Position numbers and translations under genes: made by a program
Part shown: piece after piece, positions 17,032-24,063 of the stretch
Layout of the letters: every line of letters begins with the position of its first letter
How positions within the stretch are numbered: position 1 is the stretch's first letter
Assembly: GCA_032620915.1 (NCBI GenBank)
Contig: CP136052.1
Coordinates: forward strand, 3,170,001 to 3,234,000
Length of the DNA stretch: 64,000 nt
Source of the DNA: Oscillospiraceae bacterium NTUH-002-81
Lineage (GTDB): Bacteria > Bacillota > Clostridia > Lachnospirales > Lachnospiraceae
Direction: 5' to 3'
Notes under the pieces: generated by a model
The model's input: the letters and a program-made list of their open reading frames with translations, nothing else
What the model was told of the DNA's origin: nothing
Databases searched by the model: none

Positions 17032-19192
17032 TAAAGGAAAACACGGGCTGTACCTGTTCAGCATCGGCGTTCTGTTTTTCCTCACAGCGCTGGCCTTCCT
17101 GCATGCGCCTGCAAGCACCATCCACATGGATTTTCTGGCAGCCGTCATGCCCCGCTGGGCACTGACACTGCTGGTGCTGGCACTGGCGGTGGTGCTGGCC
17201 TTTGTCTTGCTGTTTTTTTACCAAAAACTGATCTCCCTGCCGGAGAAAACCCAGATACTGGTTGTAGGCATTCTGGCAGCACTTGGCATTTTGCTGCAAT
17301 ACGCGCTGCTTTTTACCTTTCGGGCCACGCTGCGCTACGATCACCTGAAGGTGTTTGACGAGGCGCTGGAAATTTTCCGCACCGGAGAGATTTCCATGAC
17401 CTACGGGGAGGCGTATTTTGCCCAGTATCCGTTCAACATTCCGATCACCCTGTTCAACTATCTGGTGCTGAATATCGCCAAACTTATCGGCATTCCGAAG
17501 AGCGGCTACATGCTGACCATCCAGTGCGTGTACCTGGCAGGAACCGATCTGGCGGTATTTTTCTCCTATCGGATTTTGCGGATGCTGCGCTCCCGGAATA
17601 CAGCCACCCTGTTTGCCCTGCTGTGCATCATCAATCCGCTCATGTACATGTACGGTTTTGCCTGCTACACCACCATCCTCATGCTGCCGTTTCTCATGAG
17701 CAATCTGCTGCTGTTTTTCACCATGTTAAAAGAAAAGCGGCCGAAACGGAAGATCATCTACGCCTTCCTCTTAGGCGTCGCGTTTATCCTGGGCACCAAG
17801 ATCCGGGCCAACCTGCTGATCACGCTGATCACTTTTGCAGGCTATCTCATCATTCATGTGCGCAATGCCGATACCTTTGTGGAGAAAAAGAAACAGGTGG
17901 TATTCCTGCTGCTGGCTGCCCTCATCGGCGGCGGCCTGTGCTACAGCGCCTGCATGTCGGCAGAGCACAAATACGTGAAAGGGGATTACACCGATACCCA
18001 GCTGCCGCCGTCCTATTATTTTCTCTTTTCTTCCAAGCTGGACAGCCTGGGCTCCTACAACGAGGAAGACCATGTGTTTATCCAAGGCTTTGAAACCGAG
18101 GATGAGAAAAATAATGCTGCCTGGCATGCGCTCTTTGCCCGGCTTGCGGAAAACGGCCTGTCCGGCAATGCGTTTCTGGCAGATTATAAGTTGTCCTTCA
18201 CTTGGAGCGATGGCATCGACGATTACCCGGAATTTCTGCACACCACCGACGTCTACGGCACGCTGCATGATTTTCTGGCGGGCAGCCGCAAAGACCTGTT
18301 TGCCCTGTATTGCCATGTGTACCATGTGATGACCATGGCGGCGCTGGTGTACGCCGTGTTCCTGGCTTTCCGCCGGAAATGCGATACGCCGTTTTACTGT
18401 GTGTATCTGAACCTGCTGGGTGCCATGCTCTTTCACCTCATGTGGGAGGCCGGATGGGCGTACAGCATCAGCTTCACCATGCTGGTACTGCTGCTGGCGG
18501 CAGAGGGGATGGACTGCTTTTCGGGAAAAATGGCTGAAAGCATACACCAGTCCGTTGACAGTTCACAGGCGGATGGTACGTTCCGATCTGATTCTGTTTC
18601 TGACGGTACAATCTCATCAGGCGCATCCTCCCGATATTGGCGCATCCTTGCCTGCGGCGCTTTGGTGATCACGTTGGGGATCAGCGTGATCTATGGAAGA
18701 TCTCTCTTCACCGTGCCCTTCAAGCAGATGGAATACGCCGTCATGCAGGACATGTCCGAGGGAGAAGACTTGCAGGAACTGCTCACCGGCGAGGTCATCA
18801 CCCAGACCTTCACCACCAGCCGCAGCTTCAACCACATCGGCTGTAAGGTGCTCAATCCCCTGGGCGACGCCAATCCCTCCTCCTACCGGATCGAGGTACT
18901 GGACAGCGATGGAAATGTGCTGGGCAGCCGGGATCTGGGCGGCAGCGAAGTGCTGAACAAAGACTACGCTTATGTGAAATTTGATACTGTTGTTCCCGTC
19001 GGGGAAGAAACGTACACCATCCGGGTCACCGGCCTGTCGGCAGAGCCCGGATCAGCGCTGACATTCCTGTATTACAACAGTGGAAACTGGGATATTTATC
19101 CTGAGGGAAAGATGACGGGGCTGAACAGTGGGGAAATGTCTGACCTGACGTTTGTTGTATATGATTCCGTGACCAAGTGCTTTTTTAACTGA
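17003..19192 (+). CDS. Large GT-C-like integral membrane protein
   Basis: About 729 residues from the ATG at 17003 (AAGGAAA upstream); the longer frame from 16952 lies inside the previous gene. About twelve hydrophobic segments occupy residues 15-520, with the first long loop holding DHLKVFDEALEIF, an acidic loop after the second or third helix as in GT-C enzymes that use polyprenyl-phosphate sugars. A hydrophilic Ser/Asp/Gly-rich stretch (about 530-560) separates the last helices, and the C-terminal 150 or so residues form a soluble beta-rich extracytoplasmic domain. I infer transfer of a lipid-linked sugar outside the membrane, but the exact family is not recognised. Terminator at 19207-19256. 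Confidence 0.78.
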   Translation: MKASTLQTIDKGKHGLYLFSIGVLFFLTALAFLHAPASTIHMDFLAAVMPRWALTLLVLALAVVLAFVLLFFYQKLISLPEKTQILVVGILAALGILLQYALLFTFRATLRYDHLKVFDEALEIFRTGEISMTYGEAYFAQYPFNIPITLFNYLVLNIAKLIGIPKSGYMLTIQCVYLAGTDLAVFFSYRILRMLRSRNTATLFALLCIINPLMYMYGFACYTTILMLPFLMSNLLLFFTMLKEKRPKRKIIYAFLLGVAFILGTKIRANLLITLITFAGYLIIHVRNADTFVEKKKQVVFLLLAALIGGGLCYSACMSAEHKYVKGDYTDTQLPPSYYFLFSSKLDSLGSYNEEDHVFIQGFETEDEKNNAAWHALFARLAENGLSGNAFLADYKLSFTWSDGIDDYPEFLHTTDVYGTLHDFLAGSRKDLFALYCHVYHVMTMAALVYAVFLAFRRKCDTPFYCVYLNLLGAMLFHLMWEAGWAYSISFTMLVLLLAAEGMDCFSGKMAESIHQSVDSSQADGTFRSDSVSDGTISSGASSRYWRILACGALVITLGISVIYGRSLFTVPFKQMEYAVMQDMSEGEDLQELLTGEVITQTFTTSRSFNHIGCKVLNPLGDANPSSYRIEVLDSDGNVLGSRDLGGSEVLNKDYAYVKFDTVVPVGEETYTIRVTGLSAEPGSALTFLYYNSGNWDIYPEGKMTGLNSGEMSDLTFVVYDSVTKCFFN

Positions 19193-19206
19193 AAATGAAA
19201 GAAAAG

Positions 19207-19256
19207 AAATTCCGGCGGTATCCTCTCAGGTAAGGGGAATATGGCCGGAATTTTCT
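19207..19256 (+). terminator. Intrinsic terminator after the GT-C-like gene
   Basis: A 10-bp perfect inverted repeat (19207-19216 with 19244-19253) followed by TTTTCT; the loop is long, about 27 bases. Confidence 0.6.
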
Positions 19257-19266
19257 ATCCTTGCAT

Positions 19267-19341
19267 ATGGATCATCGTTTAGCGATTGTATCCGTTGCGG
19301 TGCTGATTGTTGCAATACTGAATTATACACGAAAAAAATAG
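19267..19341 (+). CDS. Possible remnant small toxin ORF, 24 residues
   Basis: A 24-residue ORF, a short hydrophobic helix (LAIVSVAVLIVAIL) followed by a basic RKK end, stopping just inside a terminator hairpin. In size and position it parallels the holin-like toxin at 14186-14311: an antisense-type RNA converges on its 3' end and shares the hairpin. No ribosome site or promoter is visible upstream because the terminator of the preceding gene ends 10 bases earlier, so it may be a decayed toxin. Confidence 0.3.
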   Translation: MDHRLAIVSVAVLIVAILNYTRKK

Positions 19342-19376
19342 CTGTCCCAACTTTGACGAGTTGACAGCTATTTTTT
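19333..19376. terminator. Bidirectional terminator, 14-bp perfect stem
   Basis: AAAAAATAGCTGTC (19333-19346) pairs perfectly with 19363-19376, with further inner pairing; A and T runs on either side make it work on both strands. Its core closely resembles the hairpin at 14181-14206 (AGCYGTCAACT and AGTTGG halves). Confidence 0.85.
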
Positions 19377-19432
19377 GTAGTTAAAGATTCGCCGGAGCGG
19401 GTGAGGTACATTCACCTTCCGACTTGCCTGTT
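19336..19432 (-). ncRNA. Candidate small antisense RNA
   Basis: On the minus strand a consensus promoter (19439-19466) reads into no credible gene and meets the terminator at 19333-19376, giving an RNA of about 97 bases. The end hairpin and overall design match the antisense RNA at 14120-14222, so it is probably the antitoxin RNA of a second, perhaps degenerate, type I toxin locus. A 61-codon frame in it (from 19411) has an AAGG before it but no resemblance to a protein. Confidence 0.6.
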
Positions 19433-19438
19433 AAGCAT

Positions 19439-19466
19439 ATTATAAGGCAGATTTTTCTTTTGTCAA
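19439..19466 (-). promoter_or_regulatory. Consensus promoter of the small RNA
   Basis: On the minus strand, TTGACA (19466-19461), 16-base spacer, TATAAT (19444-19439). Both hexamers are perfect consensus. Confidence 0.85.
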
Positions 19467-19499
19467 ATATGCAAATCACATTCTGTGGATGCCATCCTT

Positions 19500-19988
19500 C
19501 TAGTGGAAAGCCCACAGTTTATTCAGAATAAAGTTCAGCGGAATGGTGATCAGCAGGTTGATGACCGGCCCCAGATACTGGGAAATGCCCAGCAGGTCAA
19601 CCCAGACGAACAGCAGCACGGCTCCCACACAGAAGCTGACGCCGTAGGAGGCGAATACCTTAGCCAGCGCTTTCACATGGTTGCGCTTCTTGCCCTCTTC
19701 TTCCTCGAACACGTACTTATTATTCCAGTAGTAGGAATTGAAGATGCCGGCTACATAGCTGAGCACGTTGCTGAGCTGATAGTGCAGCCCCAGGGTGACG
19801 AAAACGGCATACAGGATGTAGGTCAGCGCCGTATTGGACAGTCCAACCATGCCGAATTTGACGAACTGCATGAAGGCTTCCCACTGTTCGTCCGTCAGTT
19901 CTTTATGGAAAAGTCCCAGAAAACCGAACACGAAGAAATGGGCAATGGCTTCGATCAGTGTCCAGAGCTTTGCTCCCATCGCTTTCAT
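19500..19988 (-). CDS. GtrA-family membrane protein
   Basis: A 162-residue protein with four membrane helices (within residues 42-160) in the GtrA pattern: FVKFGMVGLSNTALTY, then NSYYWNNKYVFEE, and a last helix ending in NFILNKLWAFH. GtrA-like proteins are thought to help flip polyprenyl-phosphate-linked sugars or to assist the partner GtrB synthase. The start at 19988 overlaps the end of the GT2 gene upstream by four bases, so the two are coupled as a GtrA/GtrB pair. Confidence 0.9.
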   Translation of the reverse strand: MKAMGAKLWTLIEAIAHFFVFGFLGLFHKELTDEQWEAFMQFVKFGMVGLSNTALTYILYAVFVTLGLHYQLSNVLSYVAGIFNSYYWNNKYVFEEEEGKKRNHVKALAKVFASYGVSFCVGAVLLFVWVDLLGISQYLGPVINLLITIPLNFILNKLWAFH

Positions 19989-21031
19989 TCCGGCTTTTCC
20001 TCCTCTTTCTCTGCAAAAATGGTTTCCGCAGATACCCGTCCCGCAAAGTCTTCTTTCAGGAAACGCTTCTGTTCCTCGTAGCTTTTTGCATGATCAACGG
20101 CTGACATCCGGCTGTCCCGCACCTCGTCAATGAGGAAGGGCGGACGGTTCCGGGAGGCATCCAGCGCACGGTAAACGTACTCGCCCAGGATACCCAGCAT
20201 GAACATGATCAGGCCGCTGGAAAACAGCAACAGCACCATAATGCTCGCCCATCCGGCCACATCTGCGCCGTATACACACGTCTGAATGATCAGCAGGATA
20301 GCAAAAATAAAGGCCAGAACAAAAAATCCCACGCCACACATGGACATAAAATGCACCGGTGTATAGGAAAAGCTCATCATGGAGTCCAGAACAAGCTTGA
20401 TCTTCTTAGACAACGTCCACCGGGATTCCCCGATTTCTCTTGCTTTCCGGTGAAAATAGATTTTCTCGGATTTGAAGCCCACCCAGAGCACCTGCAGCGT
20501 CAAGGCAGAATTTTTCTCATCCAGCATCAGCAGCACTTCGATGACCTGACGGTCCAGCAGGTAACAGTCAAAACCGCCCACCGGCATGTCCTTCATGACG
20601 AATTTGCGGACGATGGCATAATACAGGTTTGCAAAAAACTTCTGTACCGCCCCTTCATCCCGCTCTGCACGGACGGCCAGCACCACCTTGTTGCCCCGTT
20701 TCCAGCTGTCGTACATGTCCAGGATCAGCTCGGAATCTTCCTGCAGATCGGCCTGCTTGGTCACGGCGCAGTCGCCGGTACACTGGGCAAGGCCCGCCAG
20801 AATGGCCGCATGCTCGCCGAAGTTTCTGGAAAGCTTCACCAGCTTCACCCGGTCATCCATTTCCCGGATCTGGTTCATGATCTCCCAGGAATTATCTCCC
20901 GATCCGTCATCCACGAACACCAGCTCATAATCGCCGAGGACGCCCAGGATCTTGGCTTTCATATCCTCGTACAGCAGCATCAGCGTGTCCGCATTGTAAT
21001 ATACCGGGATAACGATTGAAATTTTACTCAT
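19985..21031 (-). CDS. GT2 polyprenyl-phosphate sugar synthase (GtrB/DPM1-like)
   Basis: A 348-residue GT-A enzyme. N-terminal IVIPVYYNADTL, FVDDGSGDNSWEI and SRNFGEHAAILAGL are typical. The acidic motif reads KQADLQEDSE, with a Gln in the place of the first Asp of many DPM1-like enzymes, as in some family members. Two C-terminal membrane helices (about residues 225-295) anchor it. It should transfer a sugar from a nucleotide donor to polyprenyl phosphate, then pass it to a GT-C enzyme for side-branching. It is coupled to FdtA (8-base overlap) and to GtrA downstream, which suggests the sugar may be the dTDP-3-amino sugar made by the two upstream enzymes (inference). Confidence 0.9.
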   Translation of the reverse strand: MSKISIVIPVYYNADTLMLLYEDMKAKILGVLGDYELVFVDDGSGDNSWEIMNQIREMDDRVKLVKLSRNFGEHAAILAGLAQCTGDCAVTKQADLQEDSELILDMYDSWKRGNKVVLAVRAERDEGAVQKFFANLYYAIVRKFVMKDMPVGGFDCYLLDRQVIEVLLMLDEKNSALTLQVLWVGFKSEKIYFHRKAREIGESRWTLSKKIKLVLDSMMSFSYTPVHFMSMCGVGFFVLAFIFAILLIIQTCVYGADVAGWASIMVLLLFSSGLIMFMLGILGEYVYRALDASRNRPPFLIDEVRDSRMSAVDHAKSYEEQKRFLKEDFAGRVSAETIFAEKEEEKPE

Positions 21032-21443
21032 GGGTTCTACCTACTTCTTTCAGGAATTCATCATAGTCACGGATATACTCGCTGGCATCGTAATGGGTGC
21101 TGGCGAGTACCAGCAGAATCGAATCCGAAGAAAAGTCATACATATCCTTCCACATCATGGTCGGAATATAGAGCCCCATTCTCGGTTTGTTCAGCTCAAT
21201 GATATCCGTCTCAAAGCCATTGTCCACCTTTACCTTGGATGTCCCGCCCACGTTGATCAGGACAAACTCGGATTCCCGGTTGGCATGCTGCCCACGGATA
21301 ATGTGCGGATCGGAACCGTACATATAGAACACCCGCTTGATCTCAAACGGAATATCCTGATTGCCCTCTGCAATGACCAAATTGCCCCGGTCATCCCCGT
21401 GCTCCGCGAATTCCAAAATACGATATTCGTCTTTAATACTCAT
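21024..21443 (-). CDS. FdtA-like dTDP-4-keto-6-deoxyhexose 3,4-ketoisomerase
   Basis: A 139-residue single-domain cupin. IRGQHANRESEFVLINVGG is the RGxHA-type motif of sugar 3,4-ketoisomerases (FdtA, TylM-type, WxcM C-domain), which move the keto group of dTDP-4-keto-6-deoxyglucose from C4 to C3. It is followed in the pathway by a 3-aminotransferase, and that gene is immediately upstream. The dTDP-4-keto-6-deoxyglucose substrate requires RmlA and RmlB, which are not in the window. Confidence 0.88.
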   Translation of the reverse strand: MSIKDEYRILEFAEHGDDRGNLVIAEGNQDIPFEIKRVFYMYGSDPHIIRGQHANRESEFVLINVGGTSKVKVDNGFETDIIELNKPRMGLYIPTMMWKDMYDFSSDSILLVLASTHYDASEYIRDYDEFLKEVGRTHE

Positions 21444-21457
21444 GTATATTTCTTCCT

Positions 21458-22555
21458 CTAACCATTAAATTTATTTAAAGCATCAATGACAATGCTCTGT
21501 TCCTCTTCGGTCATGCCGTTGTACATCGGAATGGACACCACCGATTTGGCATAACGCTCCGTGATGGGGAATGCCCCCTCTTTGTAGCCCAGATACTGAT
21601 AGGCCTCGGACAGATGCGGCGGGATCGGGTAATGAATGATCGTGCCGATGTCTTTTTTGTCCAGATAGGCAATGAGCTCGTCCCGTTTTTCACTGCGCAG
21701 CACGTACTGGTGCCAGATATGGGAAGCGCCCTCTCTGATCTTCGGCAGCTCAAACAACGGATTGTGAAGCTCTGCCGTATACCGGTCGGCGATGCGCACC
21801 TTCTCTGCTGCCAGCTCGTCCAGATGGGACAGCCGCACCCGCAGAAGGCCTGCCTGGATCTCATCCAGACGGGAGTTGGCGCCTACCACCTTGTTGTAGT
21901 AGCGCTTCTCACTGCCGTAATTGCGGTAAACCCGGAAATCCTGGGCGATTTTCTCATCATTGGTGACAATGGCGCCGCCATCTCCGAATGCGCCCAGATT
22001 CTTGGACGGATAGAAGGAAAAGCAGCCGATATCGCCGAAGGTTCCTGTCATCTGTCCCTGCCAGCAGGCGCCGTGAGACTGGGCACAGTCCTCCACCAGG
22101 CGGAGGTTATATTTCTTCGTCAGTGCCACGATCTTGTCCATCTGGGAAGCCTGTCCGTACAGATGCACCACCAGGATCGCTTTTGTCCGCTCTGTGATCT
22201 TTTCCTCGATCTTCGATGCGTCAATATTATAATATTCATCGGGCTCCACAAAAATCGGTGTCGCGCCGTTCATGGTAATGCCCATGACGCTGGCGATATA
22301 CGTGTTGCCCTGCACGATTACTTCGTTTCCTGCTCCGATGCCCAGAATGCGGAACGCCATCCACAGCGCATCCAGTCCGCTGGCCAGTCCCACACAGTAT
22401 TTTGCCCCTGTGTACGCAGCCCATTCCTCCTCGAAGCTCTTTACCTCATTGCCGAGCACATACCAGCCGGAACGAAGCACCTCCAGTGCCTTGTCCTCAA
22501 ATTCCTTCTGGTACATATAAAATCCCCGGTCCAGACGATTCGGCATAATCTTCAT
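21458..22555 (-). CDS. DegT/DnrJ-family sugar aminotransferase (FdtB-like)
   Basis: A 365-residue PLP enzyme of the DegT/DnrJ/EryC1/StrS family. The PLP lysine is in FYPSKNLGAFGDGG, with VEDCAQSHGA holding the cofactor-stacking region, and the substrate loop YRNYGSEKRYYN is near it. With the adjacent 3,4-ketoisomerase it most likely makes dTDP-3-amino-3,6-dideoxyhexose. No FdtC-type N-acetyltransferase lies beside it; the hexapeptide acetyltransferase at 53702 is far away. The start at 22555 has a weak ribosome site. A possible promoter lies at 22619-22647. Confidence 0.9.
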   Translation of the reverse strand: MKIMPNRLDRGFYMYQKEFEDKALEVLRSGWYVLGNEVKSFEEEWAAYTGAKYCVGLASGLDALWMAFRILGIGAGNEVIVQGNTYIASVMGITMNGATPIFVEPDEYYNIDASKIEEKITERTKAILVVHLYGQASQMDKIVALTKKYNLRLVEDCAQSHGACWQGQMTGTFGDIGCFSFYPSKNLGAFGDGGAIVTNDEKIAQDFRVYRNYGSEKRYYNKVVGANSRLDEIQAGLLRVRLSHLDELAAEKVRIADRYTAELHNPLFELPKIREGASHIWHQYVLRSEKRDELIAYLDKKDIGTIIHYPIPPHLSEAYQYLGYKEGAFPITERYAKSVVSIPMYNGMTEEEQSIVIDALNKFNG

Positions 22556-22618
22556 TTTTCAAACGCCTCCATCTTATGCATGCCTATGGTTTACCCACTT
22601 TAATCTGCATTACTCTTT

Positions 22619-22647
22619 ATTTTACCATGCGCCCCAGTATTCGTCAA
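22619..22647 (-). promoter_or_regulatory. Possible promoter of the FdtB-FdtA-GtrB-GtrA operon
   Basis: On the minus strand, TTGACG (22647-22642), 17-base spacer, TAAAAA (22624-22619). The -10 matches consensus at only four of six positions. Confidence 0.4.
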
Positions 22648-22652
22648 ACCAT

Positions 22653-22760
22653 AGTTACAGTTCACTCGCATCTTCTTGTGGACAGATTGCATGCTTGCAT
22701 GTAAAGCTGGACGCACAAGGATGCGAAGGGAGCGCCTTTTTATGAGCAAAAGCTAGCTTA
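22653..22760 (+). repeat. Dispersed structured element, copy 1 (3'-truncated)
   Basis: Copy 1 of an intergenic element also found at 23881-24041 and 55778-55937. It has the left inverted-repeat end (GTTACAGTTCAC, 22654-22665), the 27-base hairpin at 22683-22709 around GCATGCTTGCATG, the GCGCC half (22732-22736) and ATGAGCAAAAGCTAGCT, then stops where the downstream acyltransferase gene ends. Its outer hairpin pair carries one mismatch (CAGATT with AAGCTG). Confidence 0.75.
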
Positions 22761-22763
22761 TTT

Positions 22764-23768
22764 TTATTTCTTTCCATACAACAGAAATCTCGTCACCTGA
22801 AAATGCCGGCACGCCACAACCACCAGCGCCGTCAGCACACTCATAACACAAAAGCTTGCCGCCACAAATCCCAGCCAGGGCAGACTGTATACAGCAAAAT
22901 CCAGTGTCCCCGGATTTAAAATCCGGGCAAAATGATAGTGAATGGAATAAATCTCCAGCGTGTACTGTCCCAGCCAGGCCAGGAATCGCTTGCACCTGCC
23001 GTCCCGGAGCCGGTAAAAAAATACAATGACCGAAATGCAGCCGCCAAAAGAAGCCAAGTTCTGTAGCACGTAATCCCGGATGCCGTTCATCACCATCAGA
23101 TCCATGCCCACCGCCGCCGCGATGCAATAGATTCCGCCCGCGATGGCAATGCCGTTCACCAGTTTTTTCCAGAGCTCCGGCGAAAAATGCGCTGTGATGC
23201 GCGGCTGATATTCCCCCCACAGGTAAGCCGCCATGTAAAAGGGCAGATAAATCTTCGTCAGGTGCGGCCCCAGCCACGGAATGCCCGCCCGGGCTTCCAG
23301 CAGTACCAATACAGTCAGCGCACCATACACCAGCCAGAAAGCGACCTTCCCCTTCCTGCCGCCTCCCAGCAGCGCTTCCGCCAGCTGCGCGGTATACACC
23401 ATAAATGTCAGTACAAACAGCGTGATCAGAAACCAAAGCCCCCGCTCCGGCTGCTCCAGATAGGCCGGAAACGCCCAGGTGAAATCATCCAGGTGAAAAA
23501 CCAGCGTCCAGGCAAGAAAAGGCAGCAGATACCCGACGGCACGTTTTTTCAGCATCCACCCATAATCTGCAAAACTTCCCACCTTGACCGCCTTACCACA
23601 CAGATACCCCGACACCATCATAAACAGCGGCATCTGCACCGCCTTGATCCAGTCATAAATCACCGGATCGTTGATTTTATTTAAGACAAGAACATGTCCC
23701 AGCATCACGATCAGGATCGTAAAACCCTTCACCGCGTCCAGGGAACTGTCCCGCGCACTCTTCGCCAT
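22764..23768 (-). CDS. Acyltransferase 3 family membrane protein
   Basis: About 334 residues with some ten hydrophobic segments. SLDAVKGFTILIVMLGHVLVL at the N-terminus (first helix with the conserved His) and MPLFMMVSGYLCGK are typical of the acyltransferase 3 / fucose-4-O-acetylase-like membrane proteins. It should acetylate or otherwise acylate a surface sugar. The ATG at 23768 is chosen because AAGGAG lies 7 bases upstream; the ATG at 23783 would place that site within the coding region. It has its own promoter (23831-23859) and is bracketed by two copies of the dispersed element. Confidence 0.86.
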   Translation of the reverse strand: MAKSARDSSLDAVKGFTILIVMLGHVLVLNKINDPVIYDWIKAVQMPLFMMVSGYLCGKAVKVGSFADYGWMLKKRAVGYLLPFLAWTLVFHLDDFTWAFPAYLEQPERGLWFLITLFVLTFMVYTAQLAEALLGGGRKGKVAFWLVYGALTVLVLLEARAGIPWLGPHLTKIYLPFYMAAYLWGEYQPRITAHFSPELWKKLVNGIAIAGGIYCIAAAVGMDLMVMNGIRDYVLQNLASFGGCISVIVFFYRLRDGRCKRFLAWLGQYTLEIYSIHYHFARILNPGTLDFAVYSLPWLGFVAASFCVMSVLTALVVVACRHFQVTRFLLYGKK

Positions 23769-23830
23769 TCCATTCTCCTTCATTCATCATACCGGCAGAG
23801 CGCCCTATAAGAACCACTGCCCGTCCTAAA

Positions 23831-23859
23831 ATTTTATCCCAAACCGTAGAAGAATACAA
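23831..23859 (-). promoter_or_regulatory. Promoter of the acyltransferase at 23768
   Basis: On the minus strand, TTGTAT (23859-23854), 17-base spacer, TAAAAT (23836-23831). Confidence 0.6.
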
Positions 23860-23880
23860 GCATTTGTGGTAAAGTTGTAA

Positions 23881-24041
23881 TAACAGTTTAGTCATGGTCT
23901 CCTGCAGACAGATTGCATGCTTGCATGTAAATCTGGCTACAGGGGAGCATGAGCGAAGCGCCGAGTAATGAGCAAAAGCTAGCTGCGACAGCAGCGGAAA
24001 GTGCGCAGCACGATTTTGCGAATGGCGCGGCTAAACTGTTA
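23881..24041 (+). repeat. Dispersed structured element, copy 2 (complete)
   Basis: About 161 bases bounded by inverted ends (TAACAGTTTAGTC at 23881-23893 and GGCTAAACTGTTA at 24029-24041). Inside are a 27-base hairpin (23909-23935), a closing stem GCGCC (23958-23962) with GGCGC (24024-24028), a second stem GCAAAA (23972-23977) with TTTTGC (24014-24019), and two small hairpins (23982-23995 and 24001-24011). It ends 22 bases before the ATG of the CDP-glycerol-transferase-like gene, so it would lie in that gene's leader if transcribed from upstream. Confidence 0.8.
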
Positions 24042-24063
24042 GAATTTTATAGGAGATTTTTCT

